DNA of 5,833 nucleotides from Desulfocapsaceae bacterium (GTDB lineage: Bacteria; Desulfobacterota; Desulfobulbia; Desulfobulbales; Desulfocapsaceae), in assembly GCA_029934775.1 (NCBI GenBank), contig JAOZLO010000197.1, positions 1 through 5,833 on the forward strand. Direction: 5' to 3'. Below, piece after piece: positions 1 through 5,833 of the stretch. A program made the position numbers and the translations under genes. Numbering within the stretch: the stretch's first letter is position 1; each line of letters starts with the position of its first letter. Below the pieces are notes generated by a model. The model had not been told where the DNA came from. It did no database searches and was given only the letters and a program-made list of their open reading frames with translations.

Positions 1-1
1 C

Positions 2-73
2 AAGGCACTCTACAGAGCTAAAGAGGACGGCCGCAACCGTGTCTCCACTGACATGCTGAACCGGCCGACTTAA
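2..73 (+). CDS. C-terminal end of a GGDEF-domain protein (probable diguanylate cyclase), 5' truncated by window edge
   Basis: Reading in frame from base 2 gives 23 residues and a TAA stop at 71-73. The residues begin KALYRAKEDGRNRV, which is the typical last helix and strand of GGDEF domains (the family pattern is ALYxAKxxGRNxV), followed by a short tail ending NRPT. GGDEF proteins join two GTP into the second messenger cyclic-di-GMP. The catalytic GGDEF motif, any inhibitory site and any sensor domain lie left of the window, so activity cannot be judged. The gene converges on the HD-GYP gene of the opposite strand with only 15 bp between the two stop codons, and I see no terminator hairpin in that gap. 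The family call is firm for so short a fragment because the motif is highly characteristic, but a degenerate GGDEF domain cannot be excluded. Confidence 0.85.
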   Translation, partial: KALYRAKEDGRNRVSTDMLNRPT

Positions 74-88
74 TACATAACATTATAA

Positions 89-1279
89 TTATTCTGTGAG
101 AAAGCTACCGTCGGGCAGGAGATCCCCTGCAATGTTTTCTTCATTCCGGACTTTATACCGGGCACATGCTTTGAAATTGCTCAGACAATACTGCGTTTCA
201 TAATTTCTCAACACCGTACTTTTTTGTATCTCAGAAAACACAACACAGAGATCACGCAGAGGGCAGGGATCTGAGGCAGCACATTCTTTCATAAATTGTA
301 TAAAGCTCTCAGCCAATTTCGGGTCAAATTGCGTACCACTGTTTTCGTGTATCTCTTCTAATGCACTGGAATCACGCATACCTTTTCTATAAGGCCTGTC
401 AGAAGTCATGGCGTCGTAACTATCAGCAATTGTTATAATTCGAGACATATAAGGAATTTCTTTCCCCTCCAGGCCATCGGGATAACCTTTCCCATCATAA
501 CGTTCATGGTGGTGTCGTATAATTTTAGAAATCTCGGCAATTCGTCCATCTGATACCATAGGACGTAAAATTTCGGCACCCTGTTCCGGGTGTTTTCTGA
601 TAATTGCAAATTCTTCCGGTGATAACTTTCCGACCTTTCCCAATATTTTGTCAGGCACACCTATCTTACCAATATCATGTAACACTCCGCACAGTCGTAA
701 CAGTTCAAAGTCAACTTTCTCATCTGTTGCATGTTCCGCCAGTTGCAGTGAAAAATTTGTCACCCTTCTTGAGTGACCATGAGTGTACTTATCTTTTTCA
801 TCCAGTGAAATAGCAAGTGACTCGACAATATGCAGAAAAAACGATTTTTCTTTTTCCTTACTGTGTGCCAGTTCAGCCAGGAGTATTCGCTCTCGAAAAA
901 CACGCTGTAATTTCGCTTCCAATTCACCCTGCTTAAATGGTTTTGCGATAAAATCAATCGCTCCTGCGGAAACGAGATCAGTGAAATTATATCGATCACT
1001 GTAACCGGAAATTGCAAGCACATCCACCTGTGGATAATGAACTCTGGTATGGAGTAATAGCTCCATACCATCCATTTCCGGCATTGTAATATCAGAAATG
1101 ATCAGGCCATATTGGTGAACCTGCAAAAGCTCTACTGCTTCCCTGCCATCCCTGGCCTGATCCGACTGCAGTCCAAATAGAGTAACATGACGACTGAGGA
1201 GACCAAGCATATCTTCATCGTCATCAACGAGTAAAACTCTTTCTGTGATTGTAGAGAGATCTAATTCTTTATGATGCAT
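89..1279 (-). CDS. Response regulator with receiver and HD-GYP domains, predicted cyclic-di-GMP phosphodiesterase, with Cys-rich C-terminal tail
   Basis: Numbering is from the ATG at 1279 (396 residues). Residues about 15-125 are a CheY-like receiver: acidic pocket D19-D21, phospho-acceptor D63 in SDITMPEMDG, switch S91, and K113 in AKPF. Residues about 145-330 are an HD-GYP domain with E161, YTHGHS at 165-170, HDIGK at 201-205, H230, HHHERYDGKGYP at 256-267 and D286 in IAD. This is the intact metal-ligand set of active family members, which cleave c-di-GMP to pGpG or GMP in the cytoplasm. There is no DNA-binding domain, so output should be enzymatic. After the HD-GYP fold comes a tail of about 65 residues with five cysteines, C333, C339, C345, C365 and C372, the last in a CARY motif; this looks like a metal or Fe-S site but its role is unknown. 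An in-frame TTG at 1321 would add 14 residues and has an AGG 5 nt upstream. I prefer ATG 1279, which has AGGG 9 nt upstream and sits 13 residues before the first receiver strand. The likely partner is the upstream hybrid kinase. Confidence 0.93.
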   Translation of the reverse strand: MHHKELDLSTITERVLLVDDDEDMLGLLSRHVTLFGLQSDQARDGREAVELLQVHQYGLIISDITMPEMDGMELLLHTRVHYPQVDVLAISGYSDRYNFTDLVSAGAIDFIAKPFKQGELEAKLQRVFRERILLAELAHSKEKEKSFFLHIVESLAISLDEKDKYTHGHSRRVTNFSLQLAEHATDEKVDFELLRLCGVLHDIGKIGVPDKILGKVGKLSPEEFAIIRKHPEQGAEILRPMVSDGRIAEISKIIRHHHERYDGKGYPDGLEGKEIPYMSRIITIADSYDAMTSDRPYRKGMRDSSALEEIHENSGTQFDPKLAESFIQFMKECAASDPCPLRDLCVVFSEIQKSTVLRNYETQYCLSNFKACARYKVRNEENIAGDLLPDGSFLTE

Positions 1280-1409
1280 AACTCTTTGCCCTGAAAAAGT
1301 AACATTATATGGAACCAGCAATTTTACCTGAAGAACATACCTTGCAATACTCTTATCAGTGCCTTACTCCATAAAAACAGTAATAAATAACAAATAATCG
1401 AGTAATGCG

Positions 1410-1438
1410 TTTTAAAATTATGTGGTTACATTAACCAC
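1410..1438 (-). terminator. Possible intrinsic terminator of the hybrid kinase gene
   Basis: On the minus strand a perfect 7-bp inverted repeat, GTGGTTA and TAACCAC (1438-1432 and 1428-1422), encloses a 3-nt ATG loop and is followed by ATAATTTT. It starts 28 nt after the kinase stop codon, where a terminator would be expected. The T-run is short and interrupted and the stem is only moderately GC-rich, so termination may be weak. The same palindrome could instead be a regulator binding site in front of the HD-GYP gene. Confidence 0.45.
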
Positions 1439-1451
1439 CCATGGCACTTAT

Positions 1452-1465
1452 ACCCCTTGTGGGGT
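1452..1465 (-). repeat. Short GC-rich inverted repeat right after the kinase stop codon
   Basis: ACCCC and GGGGT form a perfect 5-bp stem around a 4-nt loop, beginning one base after the TGA at 1469-1467 on the minus strand. No T-run follows it directly. It may cooperate with the next hairpin (1422-1438) in transcription termination or protect the 3' end of the mRNA. With only five pairs it could also be chance. Confidence 0.35.
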
Positions 1466-1466
1466 G

Positions 1467-4316
1467 TCAGTTAGGTCTTAATGCCTTCTTGACAATTTTC
1501 GCCAGGACGTGTTTATCGACAGGTTTCAAGAGATACTCACGAATACCAATGGTTTTGGCCTTAGCCTCATCTACTGTCTCACTAAACCCCGTACACAGTA
1601 TAACAGGTAACTCCGGTCGTAATGCAAGTATTTTTTTTGTCAGATCAGTTCCTGTCATTTCCGGCATTGTCATATCGGTAATAACCAGATCAAAATTATC
1701 CGGATTAATTTCATACGCACTCAATGCTTCAAGACTGCTGGTAAAAACAGACACTGTATATCCGAGGCTATGCAACATACGTTCAATCATCTCGGCCAGT
1801 AATGCTTCATCTTCAACGAGCAGTATCCGCTCAGAGCCCCGTAGTTCATCTACAATTTCGACCTGCTCGACATGCGCTACCTTTTCTACTACCGGTATAT
1901 ACACATGAAAGGTGGTTCCCTGTCCAGGCTCACTGGCAACAGTGATCCCTCCCTTATGCTGTTTTATGATTCCATGCACAACTGCCAAGCCAAGCCCGGT
2001 TCCTTTTTCCTTTTCCTTAGTTGTAAAAAATGGATCAAATATCTTTGATCGTGTCAATCCATCCATGCCGGAACCGGTATCGCTGATGTCAAGATCAATA
2101 TAAGTACCATATGGTAATTCAGGGCAATCGGCAACGATGTTTGAATGGTTGATCTGGATTTCAGACAGGGAAACACTCAAGGCCCCGATTTTTTCACCTA
2201 TAGCTGCTTTTGCATTGGTGCAGAGGTTCATCATTACCTGGTGTATCTGGTTGGGATCGGCCAAAATTGAACCACATTTTACTGAAATATTTTCTTTGAG
2301 TTCAATAGTTGCCGGTAGAGTGGCTCGTAACAGTTTCAGAACCTCTTTGAGGATAAATTGAATTTTAAGTGGTCTGCAATCATCTTCCCCCTGACGGCTG
2401 AAAGTTAAAATCTGATTAACCAGATCAGCAGCTCTGTCGCAGGAGCGTATCACCAGGTCCAGATCCTTCCTTATAGGATCCCCCACAGACAACTCATCCC
2501 GTGCTATTTCACTATATCCGAGGATGGCTGCCAGAATATTATTGAAATCATGGGCTATTCCTCCAGCAAGGGTACCGATAGCTTCCATTTTCTGTGCTTG
2601 CTGGAGCTGTGCCTGCAGATTAAGTCTTTCTGTTTCTGCCTGTTTACGCTCTGTAATATCACTCACATTACCTTCAAAGCGGATAACTGTGCCATGCTCA
2701 TCACAAATAGCCCTGGTATTGTCTGATACCCAGATATATGAGCCATCTTTACAACGGGCCCTGAATTCAAATTCCTCTACATAACCTGCCTTGCCAAGAA
2801 GCTGTTTGTATCGACAACGATCTTCGTCATTGACGTAGATCTCTTTTGCAATATTTGAAATCTCAGAAATCAGCTCTTTGGGAGAAGTATAACCGAACAT
2901 CTTTGCAAAGGCAGGGTTAACACGGGTAAAAACACCTTCCGGTGTGCTTTGAAAAAACCCCTCAACCCCATTTTCAAAAATAGATCTAAATTTTTTCTCA
3001 CTCTCTATCAATGCCTCTTCCGCCCGCCTTCTGTCCTCCAGAATCTCATTAGCCGATACTGCAATATCTCTAAATTCTTTCAATTGAATATGTGTTGGAT
3101 CCAAAGCAATCAATTCAGTATTGGCCCGTTTCAGCATGGATAAAAAAATCTCAGCCGATTTCTGAATTTGATTCGAAATACGTTTTGTCCAGAAAATGAC
3201 CATGCAGAATAATATTGCCAGAACAAATACACTTCTGATAATTTTTTTCTGAAGTTCACCAATGAAAACAGCCTTATTATTAGACAGAGTTTCTTCGATG
3301 GTATCAAGATACACCCCTGCACCAAGCATCCATCCCCACTCAGGAATCGCTTTGACAAAGGACATCTTAGGTGTTGGAACTTCTGTTGACAGTTTCTTCC
3401 ATGAATAATAGACAAAACCGCCATCGGGATTTTCAGCGGCCTTAAGTTGTTCTTGAATAATTTTTACACCTTCGGGGTCGGTAAGGTTCAAAATGCTGCC
3501 GGTCCCTCTTGAAATATTCCCATTGGTAAAAAGCCCATCCCCTGTCAATGTGCTTCCAAAAAAATAACCACCTATTCCATATCTATGTCCCACTATATCA
3601 CTCAAAACTTCTTTTTTAACTTCTTCATCGAAGTCATCAAGATAATCACCGGCACCAAAGTACCAGTCCAACGGTTCAAAATACTTCACAAAAGAAATTT
3701 TGCTGTACATCCTGGCAGGATCTTTTTCCGGTTGTGTCCAGAAGTGCGTAACAAAACCCTCACTCCAGTTTTTTCTAATGACTTCCATTTCCTCCTTGAT
3801 AACAAAATTCCCCATCGAATCCTGCAGATCAATAACATCTTTACCTTCAAATTCAGGTTTGACAGGATACAACTGTTCTACCCCATCCATGGAAACAGCA
3901 AAATAATATCCGCGTCCATCATTAAACCGAACTGCTCTTAATGCATCTCTGATCATTTTTCCAATCTCAGGAAGTTCTCTAGAACTGACATTTTCCCGAT
4001 AGATATTCATTGCTATATGATGTGCTTCGTATACCCGTTCTTTAAGTGTGTCCTTCAGTTTTCCTGCAGACACCCTCCGGATCCTGCTGATATGTCTTAC
4101 GACATCGGCTACTTCATTTTTCAGCAGTGTCTTTTGAGATTCTACATATGCCGCACGTATCGATTCCGATCGCATTTTAAATGCAGAATATTCTCCCTGT
4201 ATCCAAATCAGACTCCATAACCCAATTGAGGCCAGGGTAATGACAATCATATTTCTAAAAAATTTAATTTGAATACTTGTGTTATCTTTCCACATACCTT
4301 GCTCTATGCTTTTCAT
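1467..4316 (-). CDS. Membrane hybrid sensor histidine kinase: tandem Cache, PAS, HisKA, HATPase, receiver
   Basis: 949 residues. A hydrophobic helix at about 19-39 and a second at about 359-376 bracket a roughly 320-residue extracytoplasmic part. That part carries two Cache_2-like modules: GYYF at 136 to WYFGAGDYLD at 218-227, and GYFF at 250 to WGWMLGAGVYLD at 327-338. A helical linker with many charged residues (about 377-440) leads to a PAS/PAC domain (about 440-555, ending SDITERKQAE). The HisKA H-box is GGIAHDFNNIL with phospho-acceptor H589. The ATPase has an N-box (N697, N701), DTGSGM at 746-751 and GTGLGL at 772-777. The C-terminal receiver has E835/D836, phospho-acceptor D881, T909 and K931. 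All catalytic residues are present, so it should autophosphorylate at H589 and pass phosphate to D881 or to a separate regulator. No Hpt or DNA-binding domain is attached. The Cache ligand is unknown; small organic acids or amino acids are typical of the superfamily. The start is uncertain: ATG 4316 has GGGA 11 nt upstream, while ATG 4295 (942 residues) has GAG 6 nt upstream. The HD-GYP regulator downstream is the obvious candidate partner. Confidence 0.95.
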   Translation of the reverse strand: MKSIEQGMWKDNTSIQIKFFRNMIVITLASIGLWSLIWIQGEYSAFKMRSESIRAAYVESQKTLLKNEVADVVRHISRIRRVSAGKLKDTLKERVYEAHHIAMNIYRENVSSRELPEIGKMIRDALRAVRFNDGRGYYFAVSMDGVEQLYPVKPEFEGKDVIDLQDSMGNFVIKEEMEVIRKNWSEGFVTHFWTQPEKDPARMYSKISFVKYFEPLDWYFGAGDYLDDFDEEVKKEVLSDIVGHRYGIGGYFFGSTLTGDGLFTNGNISRGTGSILNLTDPEGVKIIQEQLKAAENPDGGFVYYSWKKLSTEVPTPKMSFVKAIPEWGWMLGAGVYLDTIEETLSNNKAVFIGELQKKIIRSVFVLAILFCMVIFWTKRISNQIQKSAEIFLSMLKRANTELIALDPTHIQLKEFRDIAVSANEILEDRRRAEEALIESEKKFRSIFENGVEGFFQSTPEGVFTRVNPAFAKMFGYTSPKELISEISNIAKEIYVNDEDRCRYKQLLGKAGYVEEFEFRARCKDGSYIWVSDNTRAICDEHGTVIRFEGNVSDITERKQAETERLNLQAQLQQAQKMEAIGTLAGGIAHDFNNILAAILGYSEIARDELSVGDPIRKDLDLVIRSCDRAADLVNQILTFSRQGEDDCRPLKIQFILKEVLKLLRATLPATIELKENISVKCGSILADPNQIHQVMMNLCTNAKAAIGEKIGALSVSLSEIQINHSNIVADCPELPYGTYIDLDISDTGSGMDGLTRSKIFDPFFTTKEKEKGTGLGLAVVHGIIKQHKGGITVASEPGQGTTFHVYIPVVEKVAHVEQVEIVDELRGSERILLVEDEALLAEMIERMLHSLGYTVSVFTSSLEALSAYEINPDNFDLVITDMTMPEMTGTDLTKKILALRPELPVILCTGFSETVDEAKAKTIGIREYLLKPVDKHVLAKIVKKALRPN

Positions 4317-4412
4317 TTATCAAGCGATTCCCGACATGTTTGAATCACCGATTATGTAGAAAACACCATAAATGGCACCGTAAAGTAACCCGAACGGTTC
4401 AAGTTTATTTTT
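4317..4412 (-). other. Noncoding gap between ABC ATPase and hybrid kinase
   Basis: These 96 bp separate the ATPase stop codon from the kinase start. A weak 4-bp inverted repeat (4387-4390 with 4396-4399) is the only hairpin I see near the ATPase end, and it has no good T-run. I find no promoter with two well-spaced boxes; TACATAAT (minus strand, about 4359-4352) resembles a -10 element but lacks a matching -35. Whether the kinase is cotranscribed with the transporter is undecided from sequence alone. Confidence 0.5.
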
Positions 4413-5426
4413 TCATTTAAACCACCCTTCTGACACACCATGGCAGGCAACAGCAGTTGCACCATTTTCTTCTGTAAGCTGAGGGGCCTGTCGGCTACAT
4501 ATTTCCCTGTCATGGGGGCATCTGGTATGAAATACACAGCCTGGAGGCAAATCAATAGGTGTCGGCACGTCTCCAGTCAGCCTTGTATGGGAAAAGCGCT
4601 CTCCAAGTTTTGGTATGGCGGAAAGCAGAGCCTGGGTGTAAGGATGGGTGGGGTTTGTAAAAAGCTGCTCGGTGTCACCAAACTCACAAAGTGATCCCAG
4701 GTACATGACAGCAACTTTGTTAGAGATATGTTCTATGACTGAGAGATCGTGGCTTATAAAGAGATAGGTAAGATTATTCTCCTGCTGAAGATCCATCAGC
4801 AGATTAAGAATCTGTGCCTGAATAGATACATCAAGGGCTGCAATCGGTTCGTCTGCAACAATAAAATCAGGGTCTAGAACGAGAGCTCTGGCAATGGAAA
4901 TTCTCTGCCGCTGTCCACCTGAGAATTCGTGGGGAAATCGGTCCTGCCAGTCCGGATCAATACCAACCTGTTTCATCACCTTAATGATCTTCTCTTTTAC
5001 CTGTTCTCTGGTCATTGATCGATGATGAAAGTGAACAGGCTCACTCAACGTATCTTCAACCGTCATCCGGGGATTGAGCGAGGCATACGGATCTTGAAAA
5101 ACCATCTGCATCCGCGTTCGATAATATTTAAGCTGTTTCTCTGACAGATGGTCTATGCGCTTATCCTGGTAGTAAACTTCGCCGCTGTTGGGAGGATACA
5201 ACCCCATAACTGTTCGGGCCAGGGTTGATTTACCGCACCCCGACTCACCTACAACGGCAACCGTTTCGCCCTTATGGATATCAATACTAATACCATTAAC
5301 AGCTTTAACGACGACTTCCTGGCGATGAATACGGCCACCGGTAAAACGGAGTTGTTCCAGCCATCCGCCAGAGATGTCAAAATATTTGACGAGATTGCGG
5401 ATACTGACTAAAACATCGGATTTCAT
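4413..5426 (-). CDS. Dipeptide/oligopeptide ABC importer, ATP-binding subunit (DppF/OppF type)
   Basis: 337 residues, the usual length for this family. It powers uptake of peptides (or related nickel or sugar substrates, which ATPase sequence cannot separate) through inner-membrane permeases. Walker A is GESGCGKST at 60-68, the Q-loop is Q111 in FQDPYASLNP, the ABC signature is FSGGQRQR at 168-175, Walker B is FIVADEP at 188-194, the D-loop follows at about 197-199, and the H-loop is H226 in SHDLS. The oligopeptide-type C-terminal extension starts near HPYTQALLSAIP at 261-272 and contains GCVFHTRCP. Four cysteines, C297, C303, C310 and C328, match the conserved quartet of Dpp/Opp ATPases that binds a 4Fe-4S cluster in structurally studied members. 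The DppF/OppF assignment rests on its second position in the ATPase pair and on the N-terminal form (NLVKYFDISGG). The ATG start has a good ribosome site. It follows the other ATPase by 38 bp, clearly in the same operon. Confidence 0.95.
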   Translation of the reverse strand: MKSDVLVSIRNLVKYFDISGGWLEQLRFTGGRIHRQEVVVKAVNGISIDIHKGETVAVVGESGCGKSTLARTVMGLYPPNSGEVYYQDKRIDHLSEKQLKYYRTRMQMVFQDPYASLNPRMTVEDTLSEPVHFHHRSMTREQVKEKIIKVMKQVGIDPDWQDRFPHEFSGGQRQRISIARALVLDPDFIVADEPIAALDVSIQAQILNLLMDLQQENNLTYLFISHDLSVIEHISNKVAVMYLGSLCEFGDTEQLFTNPTHPYTQALLSAIPKLGERFSHTRLTGDVPTPIDLPPGCVFHTRCPHDREICSRQAPQLTEENGATAVACHGVSEGWFK

Positions 5427-5434
5427 GGGTTCAT

Positions 5435-5441
5435 TCCCTTC
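5435..5441 (-). promoter_or_regulatory. Ribosome binding site of the DppF/OppF-type gene
   Basis: GAAGGGA on the minus strand lies 8 nt before the ATG at 5426. It is the clearest Shine-Dalgarno sequence in the window and fixes this start. An out-of-frame ATG lies directly behind it (minus strand 5434 region) but is too close to the site to be used well. Confidence 0.65.
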
Positions 5442-5464
5442 AATTGTAATACCTGTTAGCGATT

Positions 5465-5833
5465 CTATTTTACCAGGTAACAGGCGACCTGGCTCCCACT
5501 CTGCTTTGTCTCGAGAACTGGTCGTGTGGACCGGCAGATTGCTTCAACCAGAGTACATCTGTTGGAAAAAGGGCAGCCCGGTGGAATTTTGGCAAGTCCC
5601 GGCATGACACCAGGTATCTGGTTTAATCTCTTTGATCTGGTAGCACGCTGCGGCAGCGCCCCCAGAAGACCGATAGTATATGGGTGTTGAGGTTTCTGAA
5701 CAATCGATGTGGTTGAACCAAGTTCCACAATGATTCCGGCATACATCACCGCAATTCTCTGGGTAACCTGGGATACCACGGCCAGGTCGTGGGTAATGAG
5801 CATAAGGCCCATATTGTCTGACTCGCACAGCTC
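5465..5833 (-). CDS. Dipeptide/oligopeptide ABC importer, ATP-binding subunit (DppD/OppD type), C-terminal part only
   Basis: The reading frame is open to the right window edge, giving the last 122 codons and a TAG stop at 5467-5465. Seven codons (ELCESDN) precede the first methionine, so that methionine is internal and not the start. Visible parts are the H-loop ITHDLAVV with H15 of the fragment, the VMYAGIIVELG strand, HPYTIGLLGALP, and the oligopeptide-type C-terminal extension with PPGCPFSNRC. Four cysteines at fragment positions 87, 93, 100 and 118 have the same spacing as in the downstream ATPase and probably bind a 4Fe-4S cluster. Walker A, Q-loop, signature and Walker B lie outside the window. 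Position upstream of the DppF-type gene and the GVMPGLAKIPPGC stretch fit DppD/OppD. It would pair with the neighbour as the heterodimeric motor of one importer; permeases and the substrate-binding protein are expected further upstream on this strand. Confidence 0.92.
   Translation of the reverse strand, partial: ELCESDNMGLMLITHDLAVVSQVTQRIAVMYAGIIVELGSTTSIVQKPQHPYTIGLLGALPQRATRSKRLNQIPGVMPGLAKIPPGCPFSNRCTLVEAICRSTRPVLETKQSGSQVACYLVK

Larger units (their letters stand above)
1280..1466 (-). other. Noncoding gap between hybrid kinase and HD-GYP gene
   Basis: This 187-bp stretch is AT-rich in its middle part (about 1360-1420). It holds two hairpins close behind the kinase stop codon (listed separately) and should hold the leader of the HD-GYP gene. 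I looked on the minus strand for sigma-70 boxes, a sigma-54 GG/GC pair with correct spacing, and a flagellar sigma-28 site, and found none convincing. If the TTG at 1321 is the true start of the HD-GYP gene, the gap shrinks to 145 bp. Confidence 0.6.

Noticed and set aside
1340..1365. Possible sigma-54 promoter (GGCAC ... TTGCAA on the minus strand) before the HD-GYP gene
   Set aside because: The GG and GC elements are 16 nt apart, not the required 10, so the site is not functional as written.
1335..1385. Possible sigma-28-like or sigma-70 boxes before the HD-GYP gene (CACTGATAAG, TTGTTA)
   Set aside because: No matching second box at an acceptable distance could be found for either.
1073..1670. 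A 15-bp exact repeat (catttccggcattgt at 1073-1087 and 1656-1670)
   Set aside because: Both copies encode the conserved TMPEM turn after the phospho-acceptor aspartate of the two receivers, so conserved protein sequence explains it; no mobile or regulatory repeat is needed.
1441..1908. Plus-strand open frame of 155 codons opposite the receiver end of the kinase
   Set aside because: It is antisense to a well-conserved receiver and ATPase domain, is rich in serine and low-complexity runs, has no recognisable motif and no convincing ribosome site.
3585..3941. Plus-strand open frame of 118 codons opposite the Cache region
   Set aside because: It is a shadow of the kinase coding strand; the translation is an unstructured mix rich in Phe and Ile with no domain, and it lacks an upstream ribosome site.
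4352..4555. Minus-strand 67-codon open frame over the end of the DppF-type gene
   Set aside because: Most of it overlaps the conserved ABC C-terminal extension in a different frame and it shows no motif or ribosome site.
5544..5828. Minus-strand open frame of 94 codons overlapping the partial ABC gene in another frame
   Set aside because: The other frame encodes clear H-loop and C-terminal motifs of an ABC ATPase; this one has none and is an out-of-frame shadow.

Overview
The window looks like chromosomal DNA from a Gram-negative, signalling-rich bacterium. Base composition is moderate to slightly AT-rich. The style of the hybrid histidine kinase and of the Cys-tailed HD-GYP regulator reminds me of Desulfobacterota (former Deltaproteobacteria). 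That placement is an inference from family resemblance; there is no rRNA or other phylogenetic marker here.

Layout. Bases 2-73 (+) hold the last 23 codons of a GGDEF (diguanylate cyclase) gene. Tail-to-tail with it, 15 bp away, is a complete minus-strand gene (89-1279, possibly to 1321) for a receiver plus HD-GYP response regulator, a predicted cyclic-di-GMP phosphodiesterase with an unusual five-cysteine tail. A noncoding gap follows (1280-1466) with two hairpins just behind the next gene. Bases 1467-4316 (-) encode a 949-residue membrane hybrid sensor kinase: two transmembrane helices around a tandem Cache sensor, then PAS, HisKA, HATPase and receiver. After a 96-bp gap come two minus-strand ATPase genes of a dipeptide/oligopeptide ABC importer: a complete DppF/OppF-type subunit (4413-5426) and the C-terminal third of a DppD/OppD-type subunit (5465-5833, running off the right edge). 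No stretch longer than 300 bases lacks a gene.

How the genes may work together. On the minus strand the order of transcription is dppD-like, dppF-like, hybrid kinase, HD-GYP regulator. The two ATPases form one operon, and their permease and binding-protein partners should lie upstream, beyond the right edge. The kinase and the HD-GYP regulator are plausible partners: an extracytoplasmic signal read by the Cache domains could set phosphorylation of the regulator and so c-di-GMP breakdown. The gap and possible terminator between them mean they may be separate transcription units. The GGDEF gene on the other strand would make the molecule that the HD-GYP protein destroys.

I see no transposon, CRISPR array, tRNA, rRNA, phage gene or clearly undescribed system. 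The most distinctive items are the cysteine tail on the HD-GYP regulator and the face-to-face arrangement of c-di-GMP synthesis and breakdown genes.
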